Under the pieces are notes generated by a model. It did not search any database, was not told the DNA's origin, and saw nothing but the letters and a program-made list of their open reading frames with translations. The position numbers and the translations under genes are program-made. From Cylindrobasidium torrendii FP15055 ss-10 (Eukaryota > Basidiomycota > Agaricomycetes > Agaricales > Physalacriaceae), in contig KN880478.1 of NCBI GenBank assembly GCA_000934385.1, positions 1 through 64,000 on the forward strand: DNA of 64,000 bases. Direction: 5' to 3'. Every line of letters begins with the position of its first letter. Within the stretch, counting starts at the first letter, position 1. Of the stretch, positions 36,820 to 47,134 are shown in pieces.

Positions 36820-39125
36820 CTATCTGCGCCGTCTCGTCTCCACGGCTGGGGACTCCAGCTCAGTCTCCTTCTCAATGAGACTACCATCCGCGTGTACAGG
36901 CCAGAAGTTATGCTGGAACATATTCTCCGGGTCATACTTTCTCTTGACCTCCTTCAAGCGCTCAAAGTTCTCCTTGCCGTAGCAACTAATAATCCTCTCT
37001 GGCGCTTCGTGCCGACCCAAGAACTAGCATGCGCCGTCAATATCGTGCGAAACGTAGAAACAGACCGAACGTACGCTGGGAATCGGGCCCCCGGAATGAT
37101 ATGGCTCAAGAGTCTTTGTGATCCACTGCACCAAATCCAGTAAATAATCGTGCCGCATAAGCCTGGCCATTCCCTCACCTTCTCAGCCGAGAGCTTGCAT
37201 CGCGAATCGCTCAACCCAATATCCCACTGATGCAGCGCTACTATAGTGAACTGCGCTTCGCGGTGTGCTGCAGGTATGCATGAATCCTTGATTTCGGAGA
37301 TACGTCCTCCCGCCAGCTCGAAGAGCCATGCTGTCTCTTCGTTAGAATGGCGGATTGAACGCAAGAGGTTCACACGTACTGCATCCTGAAGGCGTCTCCG
37401 AAAACTGGTTGACACTATCGTGGACAACACTATCTGGAAGCGAGTTGACAAGGGCTGACCGAATGAACCACTGCCGTCCTTCTGCGTGTGCGTCGTTAAA
37501 TTCGCTCATTCTTTTGTCATGAAGACCTCATACCTTTTCCTCGCAAGACCTGTGCCACGCTATCCTGCTGGTTTAGGAAGCTCTTCTCGTTGACCTCGTT
37601 CAATAAGCACTTATCGCCATTCCATGCCAGGATAGCGTCCAGGAATAACTTGCCTCTTTCTCGGAGGCCGTTGTAGCATAGCTGGATGACGACCAGAGAG
37701 TCCTTGCCCGCAGGTCCGGCAGTCAAAATAACGTTTGCATACAACTCGGGAGGAGCATTCTTAACGGTGTCGCGGAAATGCTTGAGAAGAGACGCTGCTG
37801 TGGCCTTGTTGAAGCGACTGCATGGTGCCAGTCAGTATGTATATGTTGGCGTATCAGAAAAAGAAACCTACTAGATCAAGTTGCCGCTGTATACGCTCAC
37901 GATAGGATAGGCCTTCGCTGTATACCGTGTGACGATGCCAAATGCTGGACCTGCTCCGCGAACAGCCCACCAGAGATCTGCAGAAGGTAAATTTGGGCGT
38001 TGAATGTGAGCATGCATGACGCACCAGGATGCGACGTCTCGTTGACCGTCACGATGCTTCCATCCGCGAGCACCATCTCGACCTCGACAAGGTTGTCCGA
38101 GCAAAGGCCATGCAATCGACTGAGAAATCCGAATCCACCGAGCAGCAATACAGACGCGCCAGCAGGATGCGCTGCCCTGAATGGCCATCAACCAATGTTC
38201 AGAAAAGAATCAAAGAAAGTGAACTGACAATGGGATATGGTATGGAATAGTACAAGACGTGCCAGATTGTGATCTGGCGCGGAGAGGATGCTCGTTACTG
38301 AAGATGTCAACCTGTCTTTGGGACATGCCGGCGCCAAAGGTGACAAGGGCGTGTGGATGGATTGGGACCGGTGGGGCGAGGACGTTCATACTGTCCGAAG
38401 AAAAGGGCGAGGACATCCCACTGAAAAGCGGATTCGGCGGCGGCGAAAAACTCGATTTCCATGATGTGAACCCAGGAACAAAAGGGGCGGCGGTGGGAGA
38501 GGAAAGAATGGATGGTGGACATGGCTGTGTCGAAGCAGCAGGCGGCGTGTGCGTTGGGGAACCCATGCTCGGACTAGGCTCTTCGAGGAATCTTGCGGTG
38601 GCGGGAGCAGGTCGCATTCTTGGCCACGCCGCACCCGCATCGGTCGCGGGCGTCTCTGTCCCATCTGAGCCCGGGATATCTATCTTTGCGCCTGTAATGT
38701 TCCGCAGGTCCATGATAACGTCCCCGCCAACTGCCCATCCTGCGGTGCCATATCCAGCGCCCTTGACCGACGGAGAAAGTCCGTGTATGTTGCAGAAGAT
38801 GATGGTGCTAGAGGCAATGCTCAGTGGCTCGTATTGGCTTGGCTGGAAGGAACGTACCCGCTGACATCGTTGGCGTCTAACGGACAGACCAAGAGCGCCG
38901 CATCCGTCTTTATGCTGCCGTTGAACAGACGTGTTTGTTGTTGGAACCTACGAGGTGGGCGTTGAGACAAGAGAAAAAGGGAGAGAAGAGGACGCACTGA
39001 GTTTCTGAGTTCAGATAGACAGATCCCTTGACAATCAAAGCAAGCTTTTCCTTGAGACTCGGCCAATCAGGGATGGATGGACTGGCTGCGGAGGCCACTT
39101 CGAGAGGTATGTTATGCGCCGACAT
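36820..39125 (-). CDS. FAD-linked oxidoreductase (PCMH/BBE type)
   Basis: Member of the berberine-bridge/glucooligosaccharide-oxidase-like FAD_binding_4 family, which oxidises alcohols or closes rings in secondary products, often making H2O2. The gene has several short introns and encodes roughly 630 residues starting MSAHNIPLEVASAAS. FAD-binding landmarks are LLVCPLDANDVSG, SVKGAGYGTAGWAVGGD, ALVTFGAGMSQRQV, LLGGFGFLSRLHGLCSDNLV, DLWWAVRGAGPAFGIVTRY and the C-terminal BBE motif KYDPENMFQHNFW. There is no signal peptide, unlike secreted relatives. Odd features are a Pro/Ser-rich insertion of about 100 residues inside the FAD domain and the lack of the usual flavin-linking His in the GG-H motif, so non-covalent FAD is likely. 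It lies head to tail upstream of nothing obvious, but shares strand with the aldo-keto reductase at 39.8 kb. Confidence 0.88.
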
Positions 39126-39821
39126 TGATTCTTGTCGTTGTGACAGGAAGAAGGACAGTTCTGGCTCGAGTTGTTTATGTAGGCTGCCCGGGCGTATTCC
39201 GTAACGGGTTATGGTGGCCCAAGGACGCCGGAGTTGCGTAGGTTGTACGTCGGAGGGTTGCTAGCCAGCGGCGGTGACACGCTTGTTGTGGAGACTGCAA
39301 GAGTTTAACTTTTGATCATCGTGAATGGTCTCGGCGTCTTGAGACAAGCCGATACACAGTCCGCAAAAGGCTATTGCTTCCGTCGCACGGCGTCCGTGCT
39401 CAAAAAAGAAATCTGCTCGATTTTCCCCGCTTTTCTGACCCCTAATCTCAACGCAGAGGTCAAGTTTAAATGTTCGGAAAAAGCCCTCAATATCCTTTCC
39501 TCCCGCCACACTTCATTTGCAGGCAACCGAGGGGCACACAAAATCAATCTCAGCCCATTTTGCTCATGACTAAAAGCCCATGACTCACCTCTATCCGTCC
39601 TCCGTCCACTTCATGCAACGAACAGGCCTCTCCTAATCTCGTCAGTCCACACATGTGCAATGTTTGTTTGTTCCAGCTTCGCATCGTTCGCTCGAAGTTG
39701 TCAGTTTCGACGTTTCCTAGCCATTGCATTGCTCGTGCAAAGTTTCATGTGGTAGCTTCCTTTCACAAGTTGTACAGTTTGTTTTCCTAAATACATAATG
39801 ATACAGACTTCAACTCATCGC
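39126..39821. other. Intergenic spacer
   Basis: Promoter of the FAD oxidoreductase and 3' end of the aldo-keto reductase. Nothing else is recognised. Confidence 0.5.
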
Positions 39822-41068
39822 TCAGATACCAAGGAAAGGCTTGTGCTTCGCGCTCTGCTCCTCCGGCTCGTCAAAGATGTTGATGTTCCATACAGGCTTC
39901 GAGTAGAGGTAAGGGATGTTGAACCGAGTGTGCTCGTTCTTCCCGAGTGCATAGATCTTCTCGTAGTCCTCATCGCTGAGCTCAACTTGCTTAAAGTTGG
40001 ATGTGAGCCGCTCAGGCTGGACACTTTTCGGGATAACGGAGTATCCACGTTTGGCGCCCCATGCGACGAGAACCTGGGCAGTAGTCGCACCGAGCTTGTC
40101 TGCGACTGCCTTTACGACGGGATGCTCAGTGAGCTTGGGCTTGTCGAGCACTAACAACTTGACGTGAGAAACAACATGGAAGCAGGGGCGGAGATACGTA
40201 CTGTTGTTGCCGAGAGGGCTGTATGCGGTGATGTGGATGTTCTTTGACTTGCAGTATGCAACGAGATCATCCTGGGGCAAGTAGGGGTGCGCCTCAATTT
40301 GATTGACAGCCTAGAAATGCGAACTTAGTGGCTTGTTTCGGCCTCGTGTGCAGAGACCTACAGGAACAACCCCAGTCGCCTTAATGATGCCCTCGAGTTG
40401 GGCAATGTTGAAGTTGGAAACACCAATAGCCTTGACCTTGCGAGAAGGATGAGCACAAATCTTGGAATACCAGTGACGTGCGCCTCACTTTTGACTTGGG
40501 GAGGTTAATCACCGCCTTCCAGGTGTCGACAATGGGAGTCTCGAGATCCAAGTCAATTTCGTCCGGGTTGGCGTCGCTTGGGGGCTGGAGACCCTTGCCA
40601 GGCTTGAATGCCACTGGCCAGTGGATCACTGTCGATCGCGTCAGAATCTCGACACCCATCATGTCGATGAGCATTGTACGAACGGTAAAGGTCAAAGTAG
40701 TCGATGCCGGTTTGCTTTAGGCCGTCGTCGAGCTCCTTCTCAACGAGCTCGGGCTTGTGCGCGGTATTCCATACTTTCGACGTGATGAACAGATCCTCGC
40801 GCTTCACGACGTTGGGAATGAGCTTCTTCAAGGCAGCGCCGACCTCGTCCTGGTTCTCGTAAATGTATGCCAGGTCGAGATGGCGGTATCCAGCCTCTTT
40901 CACTGCGTATTCGACCTGATAAATAGAGCATGAGATGACCATCCCCTGCCATTAGCACGTCAAACGCACCGCATTCTCGACCTCCTTTGGCTTCGAGAGC
41001 CAGGTGCCCAGGCCGATTTGAGGGAGCGTCGCGCCAGTGGAAAGAGTAACAGTGCGTCCGAAAGACAT
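39822..41068 (-). CDS. Aldo-keto reductase
   Basis: NADPH-dependent reductase of aldehydes and ketones, cytosolic. Six exons (41068-40970, 40915-40684, 40628-40489, 40436-40362, 40310-40202, 40150-39822) give 327 residues, the usual length. The start reads [21 protein letters not shown]. The catalytic tetrad is visible: Asp and Tyr in [17 protein letters not shown], Lys in FITSKVW, and His in [24 protein letters not shown] and the NADPH-site [13 protein letters not shown] follow. It resembles the fungal glycerol or xylose-type reductases, but the sequence alone does not settle the substrate. Confidence 0.94.
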
Positions 41069-41119
41069 GCTGGGTAGTCAGGAGAAACTTGTGTTTCCAC
41101 CCATTGCCTCATCCACCAT

Positions 41120-41127
41120 CTTATATA
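41120..41127 (-). promoter_or_regulatory. TATA box of the aldo-keto reductase gene
   Basis: TATATAAG on the minus strand lies 52 bases before the ATG at 41068. Confidence 0.6.
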
Positions 41128-41836
41128 GTCCACTGTGGAGGTCCCGGGCCGCTGATGCCGTCGAAGTGCTTTGAGATTATCTCGGCCCGGTATATCCGTC
41201 ATCACTTACCATCACATTCTGCTTGAACCGGCTGCTGGCGCCCCGCAACAACGTTCTTTCCTTTGCTATCCAATGTCGACTAATACCTTGCACTCAACTA
41301 AACCACCTAATTTACGGGATGAAGGAGATATTCTTGCGCTCGGAATTTCTCGTTTGTCCCCGGACGGCACCATTGGAGTTTTGAACATCACGGTTCGGAA
41401 TTTGGAGTCTTCGAAGTCATCCGAGACGGCTTTTTAAAGCGCCGAAGCGTACTCTCAGAACTTCGACTCAATCGATAGTTACAAAGCACATCCTTACTCC
41501 GACCCCCACTGGTGCTCATCGACATCGTCTGCCCGCTTCATGAAGCCGCCATCTGTTACTTGGTTACCTTACATTTGGCGACGTCCAACCTTCCTTAAAA
41601 CGATCGTGTGAACTAAAGCTGAAGCTGCCCATCGTGACCTGAGCCTCTGCGGGCGCGATGGCGGATACCTGACCCCCTCGTCTACACATCCTACATCCCC
41701 AAGAACGTTCCTCCATCCCCCAATATACGCTCGCATGCTTGGGGTACGGCCGCTTATTGCTTGCCGCTGAGGCGACTACATAACTCGAGGCCTCAGCCAA
41801 CGCGTCCACTTTCCTCCATCGTCAGTCCGCACCGCA
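41128..41836. other. Divergent promoter region
   Basis: About 700 bases between the aldo-keto reductase and the hydrolase gene. No further feature is seen. Confidence 0.45.
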
Positions 41837-43338
41837 ATGGCACCGGCACAAACTAGTAGCACGCATGTATCCTTTCCAGCAACCCCGGCTCTTATCACCG
41901 CCCGACGGGTACGGGGCGGTAAAGAGACTGTCAAGTGCTCGTTGAAGCAGGTTGTGGAGAGGCGCGTTCCGAGTCTGTTCGAGGCTTTTGAGCCGGTATG
42001 GTGGCTACGCAAGTACATTCTTCTCGCAGCGACCGCTGTTTTTCGGACTCATAAAGATACAGTGGGACATTCCAGACACTATACGATAGCCTGGTGGAAC
42101 AAATCGAAGAAGAAAACGATCAGGGTGTGAGGTTCCAGCGGTATGTTAGGCACATTTCCAGTCGTTTTTGCGACACTGACAACTTCGACAATCAGAAGTC
42201 GCCTGCGTACGCTAGATGGCAGGATAATGTGATAATGCTGCCAACTACCTTGGACGTTCCAGTCTCACATGTTCGGCCAGACCACTCTGTAGCGCGCCAT
42301 TCCAGCCTCAAGACGTCGATAATGATGCACCCATCATTGTGATAGTAAACGGGTCTAATAATGGTGAGAACCGCCTTTTCAGCTGTCTCTAACGTGCTAA
42401 ATTTTCCCTTCGAGGCTCTTCCCACCCTTTTGTTCAGAGTATAGCATCCCGGGCGAGTGAAGTTGGTGGATTGGGATACAGAACTGTTGTCGTGAGCTTG
42501 CGTATGTCTTTTTTGAGGGCCACCTTTCCATGCTGACATCCACCACAGCACAATCAGCGCCGACCGAGTGGTTGAGAAAATCCTGTCAAGATTTACGCCT
42601 TGTTCTCTTGCACCTAGTCAGCAGACATCCCGGCTCACCGCTGCTTGGCTTGGGGTTATCCGTGGGATCAAATGTGCTCATCCGATATCTTGTCGAAGAA
42701 GGGACAATGAGCCGACTGCACACTGCATGTCTTCTGAGTTGTGTATGTTCTGATGCTTGAACCAAGCCTTTCGGCGACGGCTCATCATAATTTCAGCCTT
42801 GGGACCTCCAAGCTACGCCGCACTCGTGCGCGACCCTCTTTATCAAAGCATATTTTTACTTACATCTCATAGGATGGGTACGATGTTGAAAGCTCCTTCG
42901 ACATACCTGCGTTCTATGTTGAACGACTTGGTCTCTGCAGTGTGGGAATCTACCGAAATACAGCCTAAAGACGAGCCTTACGCCTCCCTACTTCCCGAAA
43001 TATCTATACCAACACTCACACTCAACGCCTGGGACGACCCAGCAGTACCACGTAGCCGCATTCCTCTAGGCGTGAATCCGAACGTCGTGATGGTCTCGTC
43101 GCGAAATGGCGGCCATCTGGGTTGGCATCGCAGTCCGGAGTCGGACGAGCGCTGGACGACACCTGTTGTGCTGGAATGGCTGAGGATGAGTGTCGAGGAC
43201 GTCGCGGCGCCGCGGAGACCATCAAGAACAGTCTTCGTCGCGGAAGATGGGTTTGTGAGAGAGGCAGGGAGGGAAAGCGTGGGGTGCAGGGTGGATTCTG
43301 GGATCTTAGTTTCGGCGCTGTCGACTCCAAATGCATAG
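41837..43338 (+). CDS. YheT-like alpha/beta hydrolase (ABHD1/2/3 family)
   Basis: Membrane-linked lipase/esterase family; yeast members make ethyl esters or cleave lipids. Eight exons (41837-42012, 42063-42140, 42196-42228, 42281-42363, 42415-42501, 42549-42742, 42797-42825, 42873-43338) give 381 residues. Landmarks in order: RRVPSLFEAFEPVWWLRNG, the conserved QTLY, DNDAPIIVIVNGSNNGSSH, the nucleophile elbow GLGLSVGSN, CPWDL, MGTMLKAPSTYL, the acid in LNAWDDPAVP and the His in NGGHLGW. The Ser-Asp-His triad is therefore intact. The usual GHLQT motif reads GTFQT and the GC-G loop after VVVSL is missing, so the protein is divergent. The last 50 residues are a poorly conserved tail. Confidence 0.82.
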
Positions 43339-43812
43339 ATGCTTGCCATTCATGGGATGTTCGATGGGTTACGGGGCCATTTTAAAATGACGATGAGGGG
43401 CGCGCGCCTATGTATGTATGACCATGCAGGGTAACATTTGACCGTGCACCCTTGGTGCACACTGCACCCAACATGCCTGGCCATGGCCGCTGGCGTAACT
43501 GTACCTGCACGGCCGGGCTTGGAGCCTTGCCCTCAGGCTCCTCAGCGACCGCACTACGAAGGATGATGCGCTCCTTGACGCAACAATGACCTCGGCCAGC
43601 GCGCATTAGTGGAACGTGTTGCTATGCATGTTCCTCTGAATTGCTTTTGTTGCCAACACCTGGCCTACTGCACGTCATCACTCCATAAGACGTTGTGTAT
43701 TTGTCACGTGTGCGCGCCACAGCATCTCATATAAGAGCTGGCATGCTGAATCCCCGTATCATTTCCAACTACCCACAACTACCCACTACCAACAACAATA
43801 TATCTACACATC
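43339..43812. other. Intergenic spacer with Con-6 promoter
   Basis: Promoter of the Con-6 gene; TATAAG at 43730 lies 83 bases before its ATG. No other feature is recognised. Confidence 0.5.
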
Positions 43813-44355
43813 ATGTCTTCCTCCAGTATGTTTTGCCAGACCCTCAGTCTTATTCGCTGACTGTGTTCAACTTGAAGCTACTCATCAGAAGGACCCAAGC
43901 CACGTCGCTGCAGGTCTGAAGGGAGCTCTACACAACGATAACGTGTCGGACGAAGCAAAGTCGAACGCTGCGGCGCGTTTGAATGATTTGGAGGGATCCG
44001 GCGAAGAACCCACAAACCGTTCGCTCGGTATGCCTTCATGTTTCCACTCCTTGGAAACTAAGGCTTACAAAAGCTTAGGCGGCTACAAAGCTACTCTAAC
44101 TAACGACAACGTTTCGCCACAAGCAAAGAAACACGCCCGCGAAGTCCTCGAAGCCGCTGGACTCACTGTTGAGCCTGCTAGCGAGGCAGAGCGCAGCGAA
44201 CACGAAGTTCGTGTGCTTGCTGGATACAAGGCAGCTCTGAACAGTGCGTTACTCCTTCATAGCAATTTGTGCTCGCGCTGACGATGCTAGACCCTCGGGT
44301 ATCTGCTGAGGCAAAGGAACATGCTCGCGAATTCCTTACTGCACACAACGCATAA
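43813..44355 (+). CDS. Conidiation-specific protein 6 (Con-6) family, three repeats
   Basis: Small hydrophilic protein of the Con-6 family, first known from Neurospora conidia and generally abundant in resting or stressed fungal cells; biochemical role unknown. Four exons (43813-43825, 43878-44027, 44079-44243, 44291-44355) give 130 residues. Three copies of the family repeat are visible: HVAAGLKGALHNDNVSDEAK, GYKATLTNDNVSPQAKKHAR and GYKAALNNPRVSAEAKEHAR. The repeats are separated by Glu/Ser-rich linkers. The first intron uses the AAG acceptor at 43877; the nearer CAG would break the frame. The copies with few differences suggest internal duplication. Confidence 0.92.
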
Positions 44356-44559
44356 ATTACAATGTAAAACTATCCTGAAATGGAATTGTAGCTCAATAGA
44401 AAATCTCATCGTTCACAAATCATTTGTTGCCAGTCTCATCAGAATACATAAGTCGACAAAAAGTCTGCATGGTGTTGCAAAATACAAGTACATTCTGATT
44501 GTTTGTACAGTCTACAGGTGTCATAAAGCTAAACCACCAAGCCCTGGAAGCGATGACGG

Positions 44560-45013
44560 TTATTGGTGGTACAGGAGTAGAGATGCCCCAACGTTGATGA
44601 GACAGTATTCAGCCAGCGTCGAACCCACGCCGTCCATTGTGTCGTCCTGCGGCACGTCAGCAAAAGTGTTGCACTTGTCATCAAGACGACGCAGACGTAC
44701 TAGGATTCCAAGGACGACATCCTCGACATGCCCGAGCATCTCGCACATGATAAGGAGTTCTGGCTGAGCGCGATGCTTGCAGAATTTTGCAGTGCGGTCG
44801 CCGAGGAAGAGCTGCTCCGCATTCATATCCGCGTAGTTGACTTCGTTCAACTGGCGACAGAACACCGCCTACAAAGCTTAAAGTTAGGACTGAATGACTG
44901 AGGAAAGGAAAACCACGCACATCTGTGGGCTGAATGGCCATGCGGGAGGGCACCGACAGCGCCATGGTGCCGATGGCGCTGATGGAGGCGGCGACGAGAC
45001 TCTTGATGAACAT
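44560..45013 (-). CDS. Small secreted protein
   Basis: Two exons (45013-44921, 44868-44560) give 133 residues. MFIKSLVAASISAIGTMALS is a clear signal peptide, probably cleaved before VPSRM. The mature part has five cysteines, acidic DMNAEQLFLGDRTAKFC and a helical PELLIMCEMLGHVEDVVLGI segment. No family is recognised; the features fit fungal small secreted or effector-like proteins. TATAAAAA at 45073-45066 lies about 55 bases upstream. It converges with the Con-6 gene. Confidence 0.65.
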
Positions 45014-45065
45014 AATGAGTCGGGGTAAGGACTGCCGTGAAAAATACCAAGCGAAAGATGGGTGG

Positions 45066-45073
45066 TTTTTATA
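45066..45073 (-). promoter_or_regulatory. TATA box of the small secreted protein gene
   Basis: TATAAAAA on the minus strand stands 53 bases before the ATG at 45013. Confidence 0.6.
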
Positions 45074-45847
45074 CTATGCCCAAGGATATAGTCTCTTGCG
45101 TGGGAGGGGTTGTCTAAGGTAGCAGCGTGATCAATTCCACGCCGGAAAAACTCCATATTTCGGGGTGTGAACCTACATAGACGACAGCAGATCATTGAAG
45201 ACAAGCTGGTCGAAGCGAAAGGGCTTCTCTAAGTGGAGTATTCGTCCAAAAGGATAGGCAGCAGTTAGCCAGACTAAGCCAGAAAATCCAATTTGTGTAT
45301 GCATCCTTGCCAGGACGGACACGGAAGTAAAAAGGAGTGTCTATCGTCTCCTTTGAAACTTACATTCGAGGTTAGGCCATGAATGGTTAGATGCAAATGA
45401 GCGTGCGATGCCTCGGCGATTCTACATACGTTGCGAGATAGTTGCACTCGATGCGGCGCCGTTCCGGGCACCATCTCTCATGCGCCACACAGCAAGAATT
45501 GCGTGCAGTACCTCAGGTGGGTTATTGTTGCGGGCCGCGTGGCTTGAGTGTCAGACTAAGCATGATGTAGAATGGGTAACAGTACTGAGGATGGATAGAT
45601 AGATAGGCGTTAATATCGGGGCCTGACTGCACGGAGGAAACCAAGAACGGCGTTTACGGGCCGAGCCTCGATCCTTTGAATTGGCGGTTTTCCCACGCTG
45701 ACCCTCATGCCATCACATCCACTTCCAAACCTGTAGCACGCCTCAAGGGCCGAGTTGGCGCTGGGACAAACTATAAAGTTCCAACATGTGTCTCTTCCTC
45801 TGTTGTCTTCTTCCTTCCAACTTACCCACGGCTGCTGACCCTCGGCC
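45074..45847. other. Divergent promoter region
   Basis: About 770 bases between the small secreted protein gene and the membrane protein gene. No gene or repeat is seen. Confidence 0.45.
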
Positions 45848-47036
45848 ATGCTGTTGCCCGCCCTTCTCTTCGTCGGGATCGTAGCTGCGAAAGTCTCGAA
45901 TGTAACATTCGACGACACCGACTCCCGGATAACATACTCTGGCGACTGGGAGGAGCCCCATAGCACACCGGGTCTGGACTATGGGGACAGCCACCGGTTG
46001 AGCATGGACGCCAACGCGTCCGCATCGTTCAACTTTACCGGTTCGCAGAGCTTGCCATGCTCCAAGAATATCCCCCTCATGAAGTCCTCTAGGTACTGCT
46101 ATCTATTATCTCAGCACTCTTTGGCCGTACGACGTGACCACGGTCATCACCGTCGATGGAGAATCCTCTACCATGGATCTCAGAGACCACAGTGTCGGGG
46201 CAACCAACGGTGGGGAGGCTAGTGTCCCGTATGCAGTCCGTTGGGGGCGAGCTGGACTCGCGGACGACACGCACACCGTGCGTCTGAGCATGGCCCAGGA
46301 CGGCCTCTACTTGGTCGTCGACGGTTTCATGTACGTAAAGGCATTCATCTCCCCCAACCCGGTGAATTCTCATCCCCTCGTCAGCTACACCACGGGAGAT
46401 GACGACGACGACGATGGCCTAAGCAGTGGTGCCGTTGCAGGTATTGTCATTGGCTCAATCCTCGGGGCCCTCCTCCTGCTCCTACTTCTGTTTTTCCTCT
46501 GCGGATGTTGCAGGCGCCAGAGGCGCGAGGACCACGATGCAGATGGCCTGCGGCGCGATGCCCCATTTGCGCCAGGCATGCTCGTCACCTCTCCCCAAAG
46601 TCATAGCGGTGCAAACCTCACCGGCCATCACTCCTCAACATCTATCTCAACCAGCCACTCGACATCCTCTGGCACAGTGCCAGCAGCTTCATCGTCGTTC
46701 GTGGCTATGCCTACACCTATGGTACAGCGTGAACCTTCCCCCAATATGCTGCAAGTACCCCAGACGAACGTGGCCGGCGTGGGCACGCAACAGAAGTACG
46801 GCAGTGGGGCTCACATCGACTCAGGCATAGTCGTTCCGCCTCCGCCTATTCTGGGCCCCCCGCAGCCTGGGACAGCCCCGCACGAGCATAGACACCGCAA
46901 CAGGCAGCATAATGCGGCAGGCTACAAGGCTCCGGTGCCCATCTATCAAGAGCCTCCTAGACAAAACTTTGTCGTCATGAGGAATCCACTCGACCACGGC
47001 ATGCCTGCTGGGATAGAATCACCCTTCAAGCGTTGA
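45848..47036 (+). CDS. Type I single-pass membrane protein
   Basis: Three exons (45848-46040, 46093-46330, 46385-47036) give 360 residues. A signal peptide (MLLPALLFVGIVAA) is followed by an extracellular beta-rich domain with VTFDDTDSRITYSGDW, ASASFNFTGTAIYYL and YDVTTVITVDGESS, a pattern common in agaricomycete surface proteins that resemble lectin or glucanase-type jelly rolls. Then come an Asp run (DDDDDD), one transmembrane helix (AVAGIVIGSILGALLLLLLL) ending in CGCCRRQRR, and a 200-residue Ser/Pro/His-rich cytosolic tail. This is the layout of a sensor-like wall or glycan receptor, but the ligand is unknown. Confidence 0.82.
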
Positions 47037-47134
47037 AGTAGATGGATCAAATCCGAGGGCCCTGTGTAATTATTACTCTCCTGGTTATATATTTGTACAT
47101 ATACAAGTAGTACGACAGTCACGACATTCTCATG

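Noticed and set aside
42196..42880. Stop codon and frame change in the YheT-like hydrolase, suggesting a pseudogene
   Set aside because: A 52-nt intron at 42229-42280 and a 47-nt intron at 42826-42872, both with good borders, remove the stop and restore CPWDL followed by MGTML.
43813..43900. Apparent frameshift at the start of the Con-6 gene
   Set aside because: Using the nearest CAG acceptor breaks the frame, but the AAG acceptor at 43877 gives a normal 52-nt intron and a continuous frame.
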